Counted from the first letter of the stretch, positions 46,193-55,467 are shown. The stretch is DNA of 64,000 bases from Spinactinospora alkalitolerans (GCF_013408795.1 NZ_JACCCC010000001.1:4092001-4156000); one strand, 5' to 3'. Translations and numbers: made by a program. Notes: generated by a model from the letters alone, not told the origin.

Positions 46193-47401
46193 ATGGTCCT
46201 CCCCTCGAACGGCCCCGGACGCCGGCCCGACGATCGAGACGCCCAGCGCCCCGCCTGGTGGATCTACCAGGGGACGGGGCGGCCGCTGCACGACGCCACG
46301 CTCGCCGACCTCCTCCCCGCGCCGCCGCCGTGGCGCGACTTCCGGGGCGGACCGCTCCAGCCGGCACCGCCCGAGGACGAGGCCGAGCTGACCCGGCGCC
46401 TGGGCCCCCTGCGCCGGACGCCGCCCCAGTACAGCGACTTCGCCGAGTTGAACGCGGTCAACTCCGCCCTCTACCTGCGCCGGCCGCTGCTCGTCACGGG
46501 CGCGCCCGGCATCGGCAAGTCCAGCCTGGCCTACCGGATCAGCCGCGAGCTCCGGCTCGGCCGGGTGCTGCGCTGGCCGATCACCAGCAGGAGCACCCTG
46601 CTGTCCGGGCTCTACGCCTACGACCCGATCGCCAGGGTCCAGGACATCGCCGCCGACCGCGCCGGACTGCCGGGCGGGCCGCAGGACGGCCTCTCCGGCC
46701 CGGCCGCCGCCCCCGGCCCCTCCGCCGCCGGGGCCGGACCCGCGGTCGGGCTCGAGACCGCGGCCGCCGATTCCGGCCAGGGCATCGGCGACTACCTCCA
46801 ACTGGGTCCGCTGGGCACCGCGCTGCTGCCGTACCAGACCCCGCGGGTACTGCTCATCGACGAGCTGGACAAGGGCAACCTCGACCTCGCCAACGACCTC
46901 CTCGACGTCTTCGAGGAGGGCGAGTACCGCATCACCGAGCTGTTCCGGCTGCGCGCCCGGCAGCCGGAGGTGACGGTGCACACCGACGACCCCGGGGGCA
47001 CCGCCGCCGTCGCGCAGGGCCACGTGCGCTGCCGCGCCTTCCCGATCATCGTCATGACCAGCAACGGCGAACGGGAGTTCCCCGCGGCCTTCCGCCGGCG
47101 CTGCCTCCCGCTGGAGCTCGACCCGCCCGACGGCAGGCAGCTCGGCGACATGGTGGCCGCGCACTTCGCGCAGCGGCTCAGCCTGGACGACCCCGAGGCG
47201 GAGAAGAACGCCGCCGAGGCCAAGGCGCTCGTCCAGCGCTTCCTGGAGTACCAGGAGCAGCGCGGCGGGCTGGCCACCGATCAGTTACTCAACTCCATCT
47301 ATCTCGCGACTTCTGGAGCCGGCGACTCCAGCCCATCCTGGAGCAAGGTGCTGGACCTCCTCTGGCAACGCCTGACCGAGACGGAGCCGGGCAGCGGATG
47401 A
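46193..47401 (+). CDS. MoxR-family AAA+ ATPase (conflict system 2)
   Basis: A 402-aa paralogue of the MoxR at 36518-37657. Walker A is GAPGIGKS at 103-110, Walker B VLLIDE at 219-224, with sensor 1 in IIVMTSNGEREFP. It shares the N-terminal WWIYQGTGRP and PPPWRDFRGGP segments. It differs by a Gly/Pro/Ala-rich insertion of about 35 residues (residues 160-195) before GDYLQLGPLG. AAGGA precedes the ATG, and ATGA overlaps the next gene. It presumably works with the vWA-like domain of that gene. Confidence 0.9.
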   Translation: MVLPSNGPGRRPDDRDAQRPAWWIYQGTGRPLHDATLADLLPAPPPWRDFRGGPLQPAPPEDEAELTRRLGPLRRTPPQYSDFAELNAVNSALYLRRPLLVTGAPGIGKSSLAYRISRELRLGRVLRWPITSRSTLLSGLYAYDPIARVQDIAADRAGLPGGPQDGLSGPAAAPGPSAAGAGPAVGLETAAADSGQGIGDYLQLGPLGTALLPYQTPRVLLIDELDKGNLDLANDLLDVFEEGEYRITELFRLRARQPEVTVHTDDPGGTAAVAQGHVRCRAFPIIVMTSNGEREFPAAFRRRCLPLELDPPDGRQLGDMVAAHFAQRLSLDDPEAEKNAAEAKALVQRFLEYQEQRGGLATDQLLNSIYLATSGAGDSSPSWSKVLDLLWQRLTETEPGSG

Positions 47402-50400
47402 GCGGAGCACGCGTTCTCCGGTCCGTGGACTCCTCGGACGCACGTTCCGGCGGGTCCACGGCAGCGCCGCGCCCCGATGACGCCGCGCCGACCTCGCGGC
47501 AGATCGCCGAGACCGTCTGGCTCGCGGCGCAGATCGCGGACAGGGAGTCCGAGCGGGCCGACCCGGAGATCAATGCGGCGAAGATCAATGTGGGCCTGGA
47601 CGGTCCGTACGCCGGCACCGTCTCGGGGTCCTCGGCCGCACCCCTTTCCCCTGCGCCGCAGGGTGGGACGGCCCCGCCCGGGCCGCAGCGGCCGGCCGAG
47701 GACGCCGAGGCACCCGGGAGCGCACCGCAGGACTCCGGCGCGGCCGACGCGCGACCGAGGCCACCGGCCGAGTCGCCCGATCCGGCGTCCGTCGGTTCCG
47801 GCACCCGCCGACGGGCCCGCGCCGATCTGCTCCAGCGCCGGGAGCCGGCTCCCGGCGACCGCACCGGTGCCGCCCCCGCGGACGCGCAGGAGGACCGCCC
47901 CGGGCACGGCGCGGTCGTCGACCTCTTCGCCCCCTCCGCCGATCTGCGCGTCCCGCCCCCCATCGACCAGTTGGGCCTCGAACGCGCGCTGCGGGTGTTC
48001 CAGCGCAGCGTCCCCTCGCGCCACGAACGCGACCTCGACGAGGAGGCGACGGCCGAACGGGCCGCGCGGGACCGGCTGTGGCTGCCCGTCTGGGAACCCG
48101 CCCGCGAGCGCGCCCACGGACTGCTGCTGCTCGTCGACGACGGGCTGTCCATGCTCGTGCACGAGCCCGAGACCGCGGCGGTGGTCGAACTGCTGCAGAC
48201 CCGCGGCCCGTTCGAACAGGTGCGGATCCAGCACTTCGACAGCGCGGCGGCCGCCGACCGCCCCCCGCGCCAGATCGCCAAACTCGTCGCCGACACCGAC
48301 CGGCGCGACGTCGTCCTCGTTCTCAGCGACGCCGTGGGGCCCGGCTGGCGCTCCGGCGCCGTGCAGCGGTGGCTGGCCGAGTGGGGTGCGCGGCGCTGCG
48401 TGTGCCTGCTGAGCGTGCTGCCGCCTTCGCACTGGCACCGGACCTCGGCCGCCACCCGCCGGGCCGTGCTCAGCCGCCCCGGCGGCGGCGATCCGGGGCT
48501 GCTGGCGCCCAACGGCGCCTACACCGCTCGGCTGACCGACCCCGCGGAGCGGCCGCCGTGGCGCGCGCTGCCCGCCGGCGGCAGCGTCGCGATCCCCGTG
48601 GTGCCCCTGCACGGGGCCGGACTGCTCCGCTGGGCGCACTACGTGGCCGACGACGCCCCCGCCGCCGACTACCGCGCGCGCGTGCTGTTCGCCGATCCGG
48701 CCGGCGGCACTGCGGACGGCGGCCCCGACGCCGTCAACGACGACGCCGAGGATGGCGACGACGCTCCGGAGCGGCCCGGAGCCGCGCACCCGCAGGACCT
48801 GGTGCGCGGGTTCCGCTCCGAGGCCTCCGACCTCGCCTTCCGGCTCGCCGTGCTGCTGGCCGCCGTTCCGCTCAGCCTTCCGGCGATGCGCGTGGTGCAG
48901 AGGGCCATGCTCCCCGAGTCCGGCCCCTCCCACCTCTCCGAGGTCTTCTGCGGCGGGCTGCTGGAGCGCGAGCGCCCCGAGCAGGACGCGCGGCGCGGCG
49001 ACCGGGTCTCCTTCGACTTCCTGCCCGGCGTCAGGGAGGAGCTGCTGTCCTGGGGGCGCCGGTCGCAGATCCTGCGCACGCTGGTCACCTGGACGACACA
49101 CTTCCGAGAACATGTTCCTTGGCTGGCCTCGCTGGAGTCCGTTCTCGCAGATCCGCGGCAGTTGGGCGCCCTGGACGCGGTTCCAGCCGAGGCGTCGCGG
49201 CACGCGACCGCCGTCTCCGTTTCACTACGCTCGGTGTCCGGGTCATACCTGAACGTCTCCAGGAGGCTGGCCACAGCCGTTGGTCTCACACCCGACTCAG
49301 ATCCTCGGTCCCCGGCACCTCGCGGTCCCGACGCGGGTGGACCCGATCCGTCCACCCACGATCCGGAGATGCCCGACATGAACACCGTCCTGCCCGACAC
49401 GTCCGTGAAGGGCGCGCCCGATCCCGCCCCGCCGGCCTCGGAGACACCCGAGGAGCCGGAGGCGCGGCGTCCCCATTCCCCGACCCCCACTGGAGCTGGT
49501 ATGGCTGCCGTGCGCTCGATTCCGCCTGCCCCAGAAGGCGGGCGCGGGCCCGATGATCCGCCGCTGATCTGGGGAAACGTCCCCCCAAAGAACCACAACT
49601 TCACCGGCAGGGAGTCGGAGCTGGACCAGGTGCACCAGCGGCTCAGCGAGGGCACCACCGCGGTGCTCCCGCAGGCCGTGCACGGGATGGGCGGCGTCGG
49701 CAAGACCCAGCTGGCGCTGGAGTACGTCTACCGCCACCAGAGCAGCTACGACCTCATCTGGTGGGTGCCCTCCTCCAGCACCGGCGAGATCATGCCCGCG
49801 CTGATCGAACTGGCCCGGGAGCTGCAGCTCCCGGTGAGCTACGACGCCGACAAGGCCGTACCGGCGGTGATCGAGGCGCTGCGGCTGGGCCGGCCCTACC
49901 GCAACTGGCTGCTGGTGTTCGACAACGCCGACGACCCCGCGCAGGTCCAGCCGTTCTTCCCGACCAACGGGCCCGGGCGGATCCTGGTCACCTCGCGCAA
50001 CTCCGACTGGGCCGGCATCACCAGCGCGCTGGAGGTCGACGTCTTCAAGCCCGAGGAGAGCCGCGCGCTGATCCAGTTGCGCCGACCCGACCTCGCCGAC
50101 GCCGACGCCGACGAGGTGGGCGATGTCCTGGGGCACCTCCCCCTGGCGGTGGAGCAGGCCGCCGTGTGGCTGATGCAGACCGGGATGCCGGCGTCGGAGT
50201 ACCTCAGCCTGTTCGAGGCGCAGGCGGCCGAACTCCTCTCCGGCCCGGCGCCGACCCAGTACGAGCTTCCGGTCGCGGCGGCGTGGAACGTGTCGCTGCA
50301 GCGACTGGAGCAGAGCAATCCGGCGGCGCTGCAGCTGCTGCAGGTCTGCGCTTTCCTGGCCGCCGCGCCGATCCCGCGCCGGTTCTTCACCTCGGCGCGC

Positions 50401-52038
50401 AACGTCCCGGCGCCGCCGGAACTGGCCAGGGCCCTGGGCGACCCGATCAGGATCGGCCGGGCGCTGCGCGAGATCAACCAGTTCGCGCTGGCCCGGTTGG
50501 ACCACCGGGACGGCACCATCCAGATGCACCGGCTGGTGCAGTGGACGCTGACCCAGAAGATGAGCCCGCAAGAGAGCGTGGACCGCAGGCACTGCGCCCA
50601 CCTGCTGCTGGCCAACGCCGACCCCGGCGACCCCAAGTCACCGGCCGAGTGGCCGCGCTACGCCGCGCTGCTGCCGCACGTGCGGGTCTCCGAGATCTAC
50701 CGCTGCGACGAGCCCTGGGCGCGCGACCTGGTGCTCAACGTCGTCCGGTTCCTGGCACTGTGGGGCGACCACAACGGAGGGCGCAACGTCGGACGCCGGT
50801 CGTACGCGCAATGGTCGCAGACGCTGGGCGCCACCCACCCGCAGACCGTCGCGATGGCCTACGAACTCGGCGACCTGCTGCGCAACCTCGGCGACTTCCA
50901 GGAGGCCTACGAGATGGACGTGCACCTGCGCGACCTGCTCATGGCCGAACACGGCCTGGAGCACGAGGACACCCTGTCCATCACCGACCGGCTCAGCTGG
51001 GACCTGCGGATCCGCGGCGAGTTCACCGAGGCCCTGAAACTGAACGAGGCGACCCAGGCGGCCGCCAAGCGGGTCTTCGGCGCGCACGACCCGATCGCCC
51101 TGACCCTGGCGCACGTCTACGGCGTGGCGCTGCGCCACGCCGGCCGGTTCGCCGATGCGCTGGCCAACGACGAGCAGGTCTACCAGCTCTCGGTGGAGTC
51201 CCTCGGCGAGGACCACCCGAACAGCTGCGGATCCACCATCTCCCTGGCCCAGGACCTGCTCGCCGCCGGGGGGTACCTGGAGGCGCGGAACTCCATGGAG
51301 GAGCTCGTCACCCGGATGCGGCGGCTGTTCGGCGACACGGCGAGCAACACGATGGCCGCCGTCCTGGTGCTGTCGGTGGCGCAGCGGCGCACGGGACGGC
51401 ACGGATTCGCCCGGGAGCTCTCCGAGGAGGCGCTCCGGCACTACCGGGACCGCTACGGCGACAACGACCCCGACACCGCCCAGGCCGCCTCCTGCCACAT
51501 GCTGGACCTGCACCACACCGGCGAGCACGCGGCGGCGCTGGAGCTGGCGCAGTTCGCCAAGGACGCCTACCACAAGCTCTACGGTCCGCGGCATCCGCAG
51601 AGCGCGTGCGTCGACACCAACCTGGCGATCCTGCTGCGCAACGCCGGCCGCGCCCCCGAAGCCCGTGCGCTCAACACCGACGCGCTGAAGACGCTGACCG
51701 AGACGCTGGGCGCCGGACACGGCAACACCATCTCCTGCGCGGTGAACCTCGGCTGCGACCTCGCCGCGCTGGGCGAGTCGGAGGCCGCGCGCGACCTCGA
51801 CGAGCACACGGTCCGGTTGTGCGAGGAATCCCTGCCGAGCGACCACCCCGTGGCGCTCGCGGCCCACCGCAACCTCGCGCTCAGCCGCGAGGCACTGGAT
51901 CCGGGATCGGTGCCCGAATCGGAGTTCGCCGACCTGATGCGCCGCTACCGGGAGGTCTTCGGCACCGAACACCCGGCCACGCTGTCCCTGGAGCAGAGGG
52001 TCCGCGCCGACTGCGACATCTTCACCATGGGGCTGTAA
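47398..52038 (+). CDS. vWA-like (SAV_2336-type) + NB-ARC STAND ATPase + TPR protein (conflict system 2)
   Basis: A 1546-aa paralogue of the system 1 protein with the same order of parts. The vWA-like domain reads DDGLS at 247-251, so the middle MIDAS serine is replaced by glycine and metal-dependent binding may be weakened. The NB-ARC part has GMGGVGKT at 763-770, LLVFDNADDP and HLPLAVEQAAVWL. The C-terminal TPR array includes runs such as QAASCHMLDLHHTGEHAAALELAQF and ends CDIFTMGL. The ATG overlaps the moxR stop. The paralogues differ most in the linker and TPR regions, the parts expected to set ligand specificity. Confidence 0.85.
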   Translation: MSGARVLRSVDSSDARSGGSTAAPRPDDAAPTSRQIAETVWLAAQIADRESERADPEINAAKINVGLDGPYAGTVSGSSAAPLSPAPQGGTAPPGPQRPAEDAEAPGSAPQDSGAADARPRPPAESPDPASVGSGTRRRARADLLQRREPAPGDRTGAAPADAQEDRPGHGAVVDLFAPSADLRVPPPIDQLGLERALRVFQRSVPSRHERDLDEEATAERAARDRLWLPVWEPARERAHGLLLLVDDGLSMLVHEPETAAVVELLQTRGPFEQVRIQHFDSAAAADRPPRQIAKLVADTDRRDVVLVLSDAVGPGWRSGAVQRWLAEWGARRCVCLLSVLPPSHWHRTSAATRRAVLSRPGGGDPGLLAPNGAYTARLTDPAERPPWRALPAGGSVAIPVVPLHGAGLLRWAHYVADDAPAADYRARVLFADPAGGTADGGPDAVNDDAEDGDDAPERPGAAHPQDLVRGFRSEASDLAFRLAVLLAAVPLSLPAMRVVQRAMLPESGPSHLSEVFCGGLLERERPEQDARRGDRVSFDFLPGVREELLSWGRRSQILRTLVTWTTHFREHVPWLASLESVLADPRQLGALDAVPAEASRHATAVSVSLRSVSGSYLNVSRRLATAVGLTPDSDPRSPAPRGPDAGGPDPSTHDPEMPDMNTVLPDTSVKGAPDPAPPASETPEEPEARRPHSPTPTGAGMAAVRSIPPAPEGGRGPDDPPLIWGNVPPKNHNFTGRESELDQVHQRLSEGTTAVLPQAVHGMGGVGKTQLALEYVYRHQSSYDLIWWVPSSSTGEIMPALIELARELQLPVSYDADKAVPAVIEALRLGRPYRNWLLVFDNADDPAQVQPFFPTNGPGRILVTSRNSDWAGITSALEVDVFKPEESRALIQLRRPDLADADADEVGDVLGHLPLAVEQAAVWLMQTGMPASEYLSLFEAQAAELLSGPAPTQYELPVAAAWNVSLQRLEQSNPAALQLLQVCAFLAAAPIPRRFFTSARNVPAPPELARALGDPIRIGRALREINQFALARLDHRDGTIQMHRLVQWTLTQKMSPQESVDRRHCAHLLLANADPGDPKSPAEWPRYAALLPHVRVSEIYRCDEPWARDLVLNVVRFLALWGDHNGGRNVGRRSYAQWSQTLGATHPQTVAMAYELGDLLRNLGDFQEAYEMDVHLRDLLMAEHGLEHEDTLSITDRLSWDLRIRGEFTEALKLNEATQAAAKRVFGAHDPIALTLAHVYGVALRHAGRFADALANDEQVYQLSVESLGEDHPNSCGSTISLAQDLLAAGGYLEARNSMEELVTRMRRLFGDTASNTMAAVLVLSVAQRRTGRHGFARELSEEALRHYRDRYGDNDPDTAQAASCHMLDLHHTGEHAAALELAQFAKDAYHKLYGPRHPQSACVDTNLAILLRNAGRAPEARALNTDALKTLTETLGAGHGNTISCAVNLGCDLAALGESEAARDLDEHTVRLCEESLPSDHPVALAAHRNLALSREALDPGSVPESEFADLMRRYREVFGTEHPATLSLEQRVRADCDIFTMGL

Positions 52039-52115
52039 CCGCGGGTCCCGGCGCACCGACGCACGCCGGGACCTCGCCGCTGTCCGTCGTCGTAGGGCGG
52101 CGAGCGGGTTCGCGG

Positions 52116-52403
52116 TCAGTCCCAGCCGTCCCGGCGCACCGTCGCGATGAAGGCCAGCCACGCGTCCCGGTTCAGCTCCAGGTGCGGGCCGGTCCTGTCG
52201 CGGGAGTCGCGCATTCCCCAGGTGGCCGCGTCGAGCCGCGCGGTCTCCAGGCAATTGCCCCCGCTCGGCTGGCTGTAACTCGACTTCACCCATTCGCCGG
52301 GCCGCATCCGCTCCGTTGCGCGCGCCGCCGGTTCGGGCCCGTTCACCGGCCCGCATTTCGGCATGGCCCAAAAGGGGTCTTCGGGCGTCTCGTCATAGGT
52401 CAT
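52116..52403 (-). CDS. DUF397 protein (follows system 2)
   Basis: A 95-aa DUF397 protein starting at ATG 52403 (MTYDETPEDPFWAMPKCG). The core GEWVKSSYSQPSGGNCLETARLDAATWGMRDSRD and the ending LAFIATVRRDGWD are typical. It converges on the second STAND gene, mirroring the DUF397 gene after system 1, again with no XRE partner beside it. A strong dyad lies 89 bases upstream (52492-52522). Confidence 0.85.
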   Translation of the reverse strand: MTYDETPEDPFWAMPKCGPVNGPEPAARATERMRPGEWVKSSYSQPSGGNCLETARLDAATWGMRDSRDRTGPHLELNRDAWLAFIATVRRDGWD

Positions 52404-52491
52404 GGGAACCGCCGTTCCACTCTGCTGCGCGTCCGGGGCATCGCGGTCGGCTGCCCTCACTCCCGACGTCGGGGCGGGAACGTGCGGCCCT

Positions 52492-52522
52492 GTTCGCATG
52501 GCATGCCAGGTGGCATGCGAAC
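52492..52522. promoter_or_regulatory. 31-bp dyad upstream of the second DUF397 gene
   Basis: GTTCGCATG (52492-52500) and CATGCGAAC (52514-52522) are perfect inverted repeats around 13 bases. Inside, GCATGCCA-GG-TGGCATGC forms an overlapping palindrome. It stands between divergent DUF397 (starts 52403) and Trypco1-type (starts 52839) genes, so it looks like an operator. The rest of the 435-base gap is AT-rich near 52560-52680 and has no gene. Confidence 0.5.
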
Positions 52523-52838
52523 GCCCCGACGGGGCTCGGGCGGGGCCGTTCCCACCGGTCAAGCGCTCTGTGCGACATATTCCGTTTCCGGTTGGCTCTC
52601 GATTGTCTTTTATATCCCCCGTTCATCGGTTTTCATATAGACTGCCGCGCGATATGAATCTTCCAAAGGGAGCGGCGGTCCCGCGTCGGCCGTGATCCGA
52701 TCTCGGGGCCGCGGCCCTTTCCGCTCCCCTCGACTCCCCGGCCCGCTCCTCGACCACTCGCCCATTCGGCCGCGTTATCCCAGTTCACCTGGCAGTATCG
52801 GCATTACCGGATGATCTTTTCGAAAGCAGGGTGCCGCC

Positions 52839-53186
52839 ATGGCGGAGCTCATTCGATTCACCACCGAGGACGGCGGCGAAATCCTGGTGACCGCGCCGGA
52901 GGCCGAACCCGGCCTCGTCGACGCCGGAGCCGGCGCCGTGATCAGCGACGCGACGGTCACCTTCGAGCAGGCGCTGGAGCGCGTCCGGCACGTGTCAACG
53001 GCCGCGCTGCGCAAACTGCGGAAAATGCCGATCGGCCCCGACGAGATCACGGTGCAGATGGGGATCGTGCTCAGCGCCGAAGCCGGCGCGATCATCGCCA
53101 AGAGCAGCGTGGAGGGCAACCTCAGCATCGAACTGACCTGGCGCCGCCCCGACCCAAGCGATCCCGAAACCACCGAAAACCGGTAG
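52839..53186 (+). CDS. Trypsin-co-occurring domain 1 (CU044_2847-type) protein
   Basis: A 115-aa protein matching the Trypco1/CU044_2847 pattern: LIRFTTEDGGEILVTAPE, then FEQALERVRHVSTAALRKLRKMPIGPDEITVQMGIVLSAEAGAIIAKSSVEGNLSIELTWRRP. This domain recurs next to trypsin-like and CHAT proteases in actinobacterial conflict systems, hence its name. It is not joined to an effector here, but lies 0.8 kb after system 2 and 2.3 kb from the CHAT protease gene. Role unknown, perhaps as regulator or adaptor. Confidence 0.75.
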   Translation: MAELIRFTTEDGGEILVTAPEAEPGLVDAGAGAVISDATVTFEQALERVRHVSTAALRKLRKMPIGPDEITVQMGIVLSAEAGAIIAKSSVEGNLSIELTWRRPDPSDPETTENR

Positions 53187-53654
53187 AGGCGAGGATCCCC
53201 GCCCGTCCCGGGCCATTGCCGTGACCTCCCGAAGAAGACCGGGCCGCGACGCGGATGCTCATCGACCACTCCCCTGGAATGGCACCGACCGCGATGGCAG
53301 ACGCTGAAATACGTGGATGACCTTTGAAAACACCCGGCGGTCGCGGCCCGCCGCGTAGCGCTTCGGTGCGGGATGGTCCAGGCGCGAAGGACCGCAGCCA
53401 CCCGGTCGGCCGCGTCCCCGTGTCCGCCGTGTCCCCCGCGCGCGGACACCTGACCACCGGGTCTCAGTCCAGCAGGGCGCGCCTCCGGTGCGCCGGCCTT
53501 GCGTCGGCGCCGCACGTCTCCATCGAGCCGGGCGACCGCAACGGTGTCCCACTCTTACCCCTTCTCCTTTGCACCGTAGATTCACTCCTCCCCACACCGC
53601 TCGCCCTGGAATAGATCGCCGACTGCTAGGGTTGGCACCGATAGTTGAAATCTA
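53187..53654. other. Gene-free interval before the monooxygenase operon
   Basis: About 470 bases with no ORF I can support on either strand. Composition falls toward AT near 53600-53690, where the promoter of the next operon should lie. Confidence 0.4.
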
Positions 53655-53669
53655 GACTACTTCCTAGTC
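53655..53669. promoter_or_regulatory. Inverted repeat upstream of the monooxygenase gene
   Basis: GACTA-CTTCC-TAGTC (5-bp arms, 5-base spacer), 28 bases before the ATG. The pattern resembles HxlR/MarR-type operators, but no such regulator gene is adjacent. Confidence 0.4.
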
Positions 53670-53696
53670 ACATAAGTCTCTCGCGGAGGAGTCGGC

Positions 53697-54830
53697 ATGC
53701 AGTTCGGGATCTTCACCGTCGGCGACGTCACCACCGATCCGACGACCGGGCGGACGCCGTCGGAGGCCGAGCGGATCAAGGCGATGGTCACGATCGCGCT
53801 CAAGGCCGAAGAGGTGGGGCTGGACGTCTTCGCCACCGGGGAGCACCACAACCCGCCCTTCGTGCCCTCCTCCCCCACCACGATGCTCGGCTACATCGCC
53901 GCACGCACGCAGCGGCTCATCCTGTCGACCTCGACCACGTTGATCACGACGAACGACCCCGTCAAGATCGCCGAGGACTTCGCGATGCTGCAGCACCTCG
54001 CCGACGGGCGGGTGGACCTCATGATGGGCCGCGGCAACACCGGCCCCGTGTACCCGTGGTTCGGCCAGGACATCCGCCAGGGCATCCCGCTGGCCATCGA
54101 GAACTACCACCTGCTGCACCGGCTGTGGCGCGAGGACGTCGTCGACTGGGAAGGGAGGTTCCGCACCCCGCTGCAGTCCTTCACCTCCACCCCGCGTCCC
54201 CTGGACGGCGTGCCGCCGTTCGTCTGGCACGGCTCCATCCGCAGCCCGGAGATCGCCGAGCAGGCGGCCTACTACGGCGACGGCTTCTTCGCCAACCACA
54301 TCTTCTGGCCCAAGGAGCACTACGTCCGGTTGATCAATCTGTACCGGAGGCGGTTCGAGCACTACGGGCACGGAACCGCCGACCAGGCGATCGTCGGACT
54401 GGGCGGCCAGGTGTTCATGCGCAGGAACTCCCAGGACGCCGTCGCCGAGTTCCGGCCCTACTTCGACAACGCGCCCGTGTACGGGCACGGCCCGTCGCTG
54501 GAGGAGTTCACCGAGCAGACGCCGCTGACGGTCGGCAGCCCGCAGGAGGTCATCGACAAGACGCTGACGTTCCGCGAGCACTTCGGCGACTACCAGCGCC
54601 AGTTGTTCCTGATGGACCACGCCGGCCTCCCGCTCAAGACCGTTCTGGAGCAGCTCGACCTGCTCGGCGAGGAGGTCGTCCCGGTCCTGCGCAAGGAGCT
54701 GGACTCCCTGCGCCCGCAGCACGTCCCCGAGGCGCCGACGCACGCCGTCCTGCGAGCGGCGGCCGCGGCGGCCCGGGACACCGCCCGGGACACCAACGAG
54801 CAGACCGAGCAGACGGAGGCGAACCGATGA
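53697..54830 (+). CDS. LLM-class flavin-dependent oxidoreductase (CE1758 family)
   Basis: A 377-aa bacterial-luciferase-like monooxygenase that uses reduced FMN. The (beta/alpha)8 fold shows MQFGIFTVGDVTTDP, AEEVGLDVFATGEHHNPPF, LSTSTTLITTNDPVKIAEDFAMLQHLADGRVDLMMGRGNT and a C-terminal SPQEVIDKTLTFREHFG. GGAGGAG precedes the ATG. ATGA overlap with the FMN reductase gene marks a two-component monooxygenase. The substrate is unknown, and no link to the surrounding conflict genes is obvious. Confidence 0.9.
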   Translation: MQFGIFTVGDVTTDPTTGRTPSEAERIKAMVTIALKAEEVGLDVFATGEHHNPPFVPSSPTTMLGYIAARTQRLILSTSTTLITTNDPVKIAEDFAMLQHLADGRVDLMMGRGNTGPVYPWFGQDIRQGIPLAIENYHLLHRLWREDVVDWEGRFRTPLQSFTSTPRPLDGVPPFVWHGSIRSPEIAEQAAYYGDGFFANHIFWPKEHYVRLINLYRRRFEHYGHGTADQAIVGLGGQVFMRRNSQDAVAEFRPYFDNAPVYGHGPSLEEFTEQTPLTVGSPQEVIDKTLTFREHFGDYQRQLFLMDHAGLPLKTVLEQLDLLGEEVVPVLRKELDSLRPQHVPEAPTHAVLRAAAAAARDTARDTNEQTEQTEANR

Positions 54831-55447
54831 CACCCCGCAAGCTGGCCGTGGTCTCCGCCGGGCTGAGTCAGCCGTCGTCCACGCGGCTGCTGGCCGACCG
54901 GCTCGCGCAGGCCGCGACCCGCTCCCTGCAGGAGCAGGGAGCCGATTCGGGCACCGACGTGATCGAATTGCGCGACCACGCCCACGACCTGGCGAACAAC
55001 CTGCTCACCGGCTTCCCCTCCGGAGACCTCCGCGGGGCGCTGGACGGCGTGGTCGAGGCCGACGGGCTGATCGCGGTGACCCCGATCTTCACCGCCTCCT
55101 ACAGCGGCCTGTTCAAGACGTTCTTCGACGTGCTCGAACCCGAGTCGCTGGCCGGCAAGCCCGTGCTGATCGCGGCCACCGGCGGCACGGCGCGGCACTC
55201 GCTCGCGCTGGAGCACGCCGTGCGCCCGATGTTCTCCTACCTGCGCTCCGTCGTTGTGCCGACCGCGGTCTACGCCGCGTCCGAGGACTGGGGAAGCGGC
55301 GACGGCGGCGGTGGCGCGCTCACCGACCGGATCGACAGGGCCGCCGCCGAACTCGCCGCCCTGGTCACCGACCGCGCCTCGATCGTGCCGAAGGACCCCT
55401 TCGACGACCCGACCCCCTTCGAAGACCTCCTCGCCGGCCCCCGATAG
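54827..55447 (+). CDS. NADPH-dependent FMN reductase (CE1759 family)
   Basis: A 206-aa flavodoxin-like reductase that would supply reduced FMN to the coupled monooxygenase. It begins KLAVVSAGLSQPSSTRLLADRL (the phosphate-binding loop), with ADGLIAVTPIFTASYSGLFKTFFDVL and VLIAATGGTARHSLALEHAVRPMFSYL as further flavin-site motifs. The ATG overlaps the preceding stop. It converges with the CHAT gene 20 bases away. Confidence 0.9.
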   Translation: MTPRKLAVVSAGLSQPSSTRLLADRLAQAATRSLQEQGADSGTDVIELRDHAHDLANNLLTGFPSGDLRGALDGVVEADGLIAVTPIFTASYSGLFKTFFDVLEPESLAGKPVLIAATGGTARHSLALEHAVRPMFSYLRSVVVPTAVYAASEDWGSGDGGGGALTDRIDRAAAELAALVTDRASIVPKDPFDDPTPFEDLLAGPR

Positions 55448-55467
55448 GCGGCCCCGGAGGGACGGGG

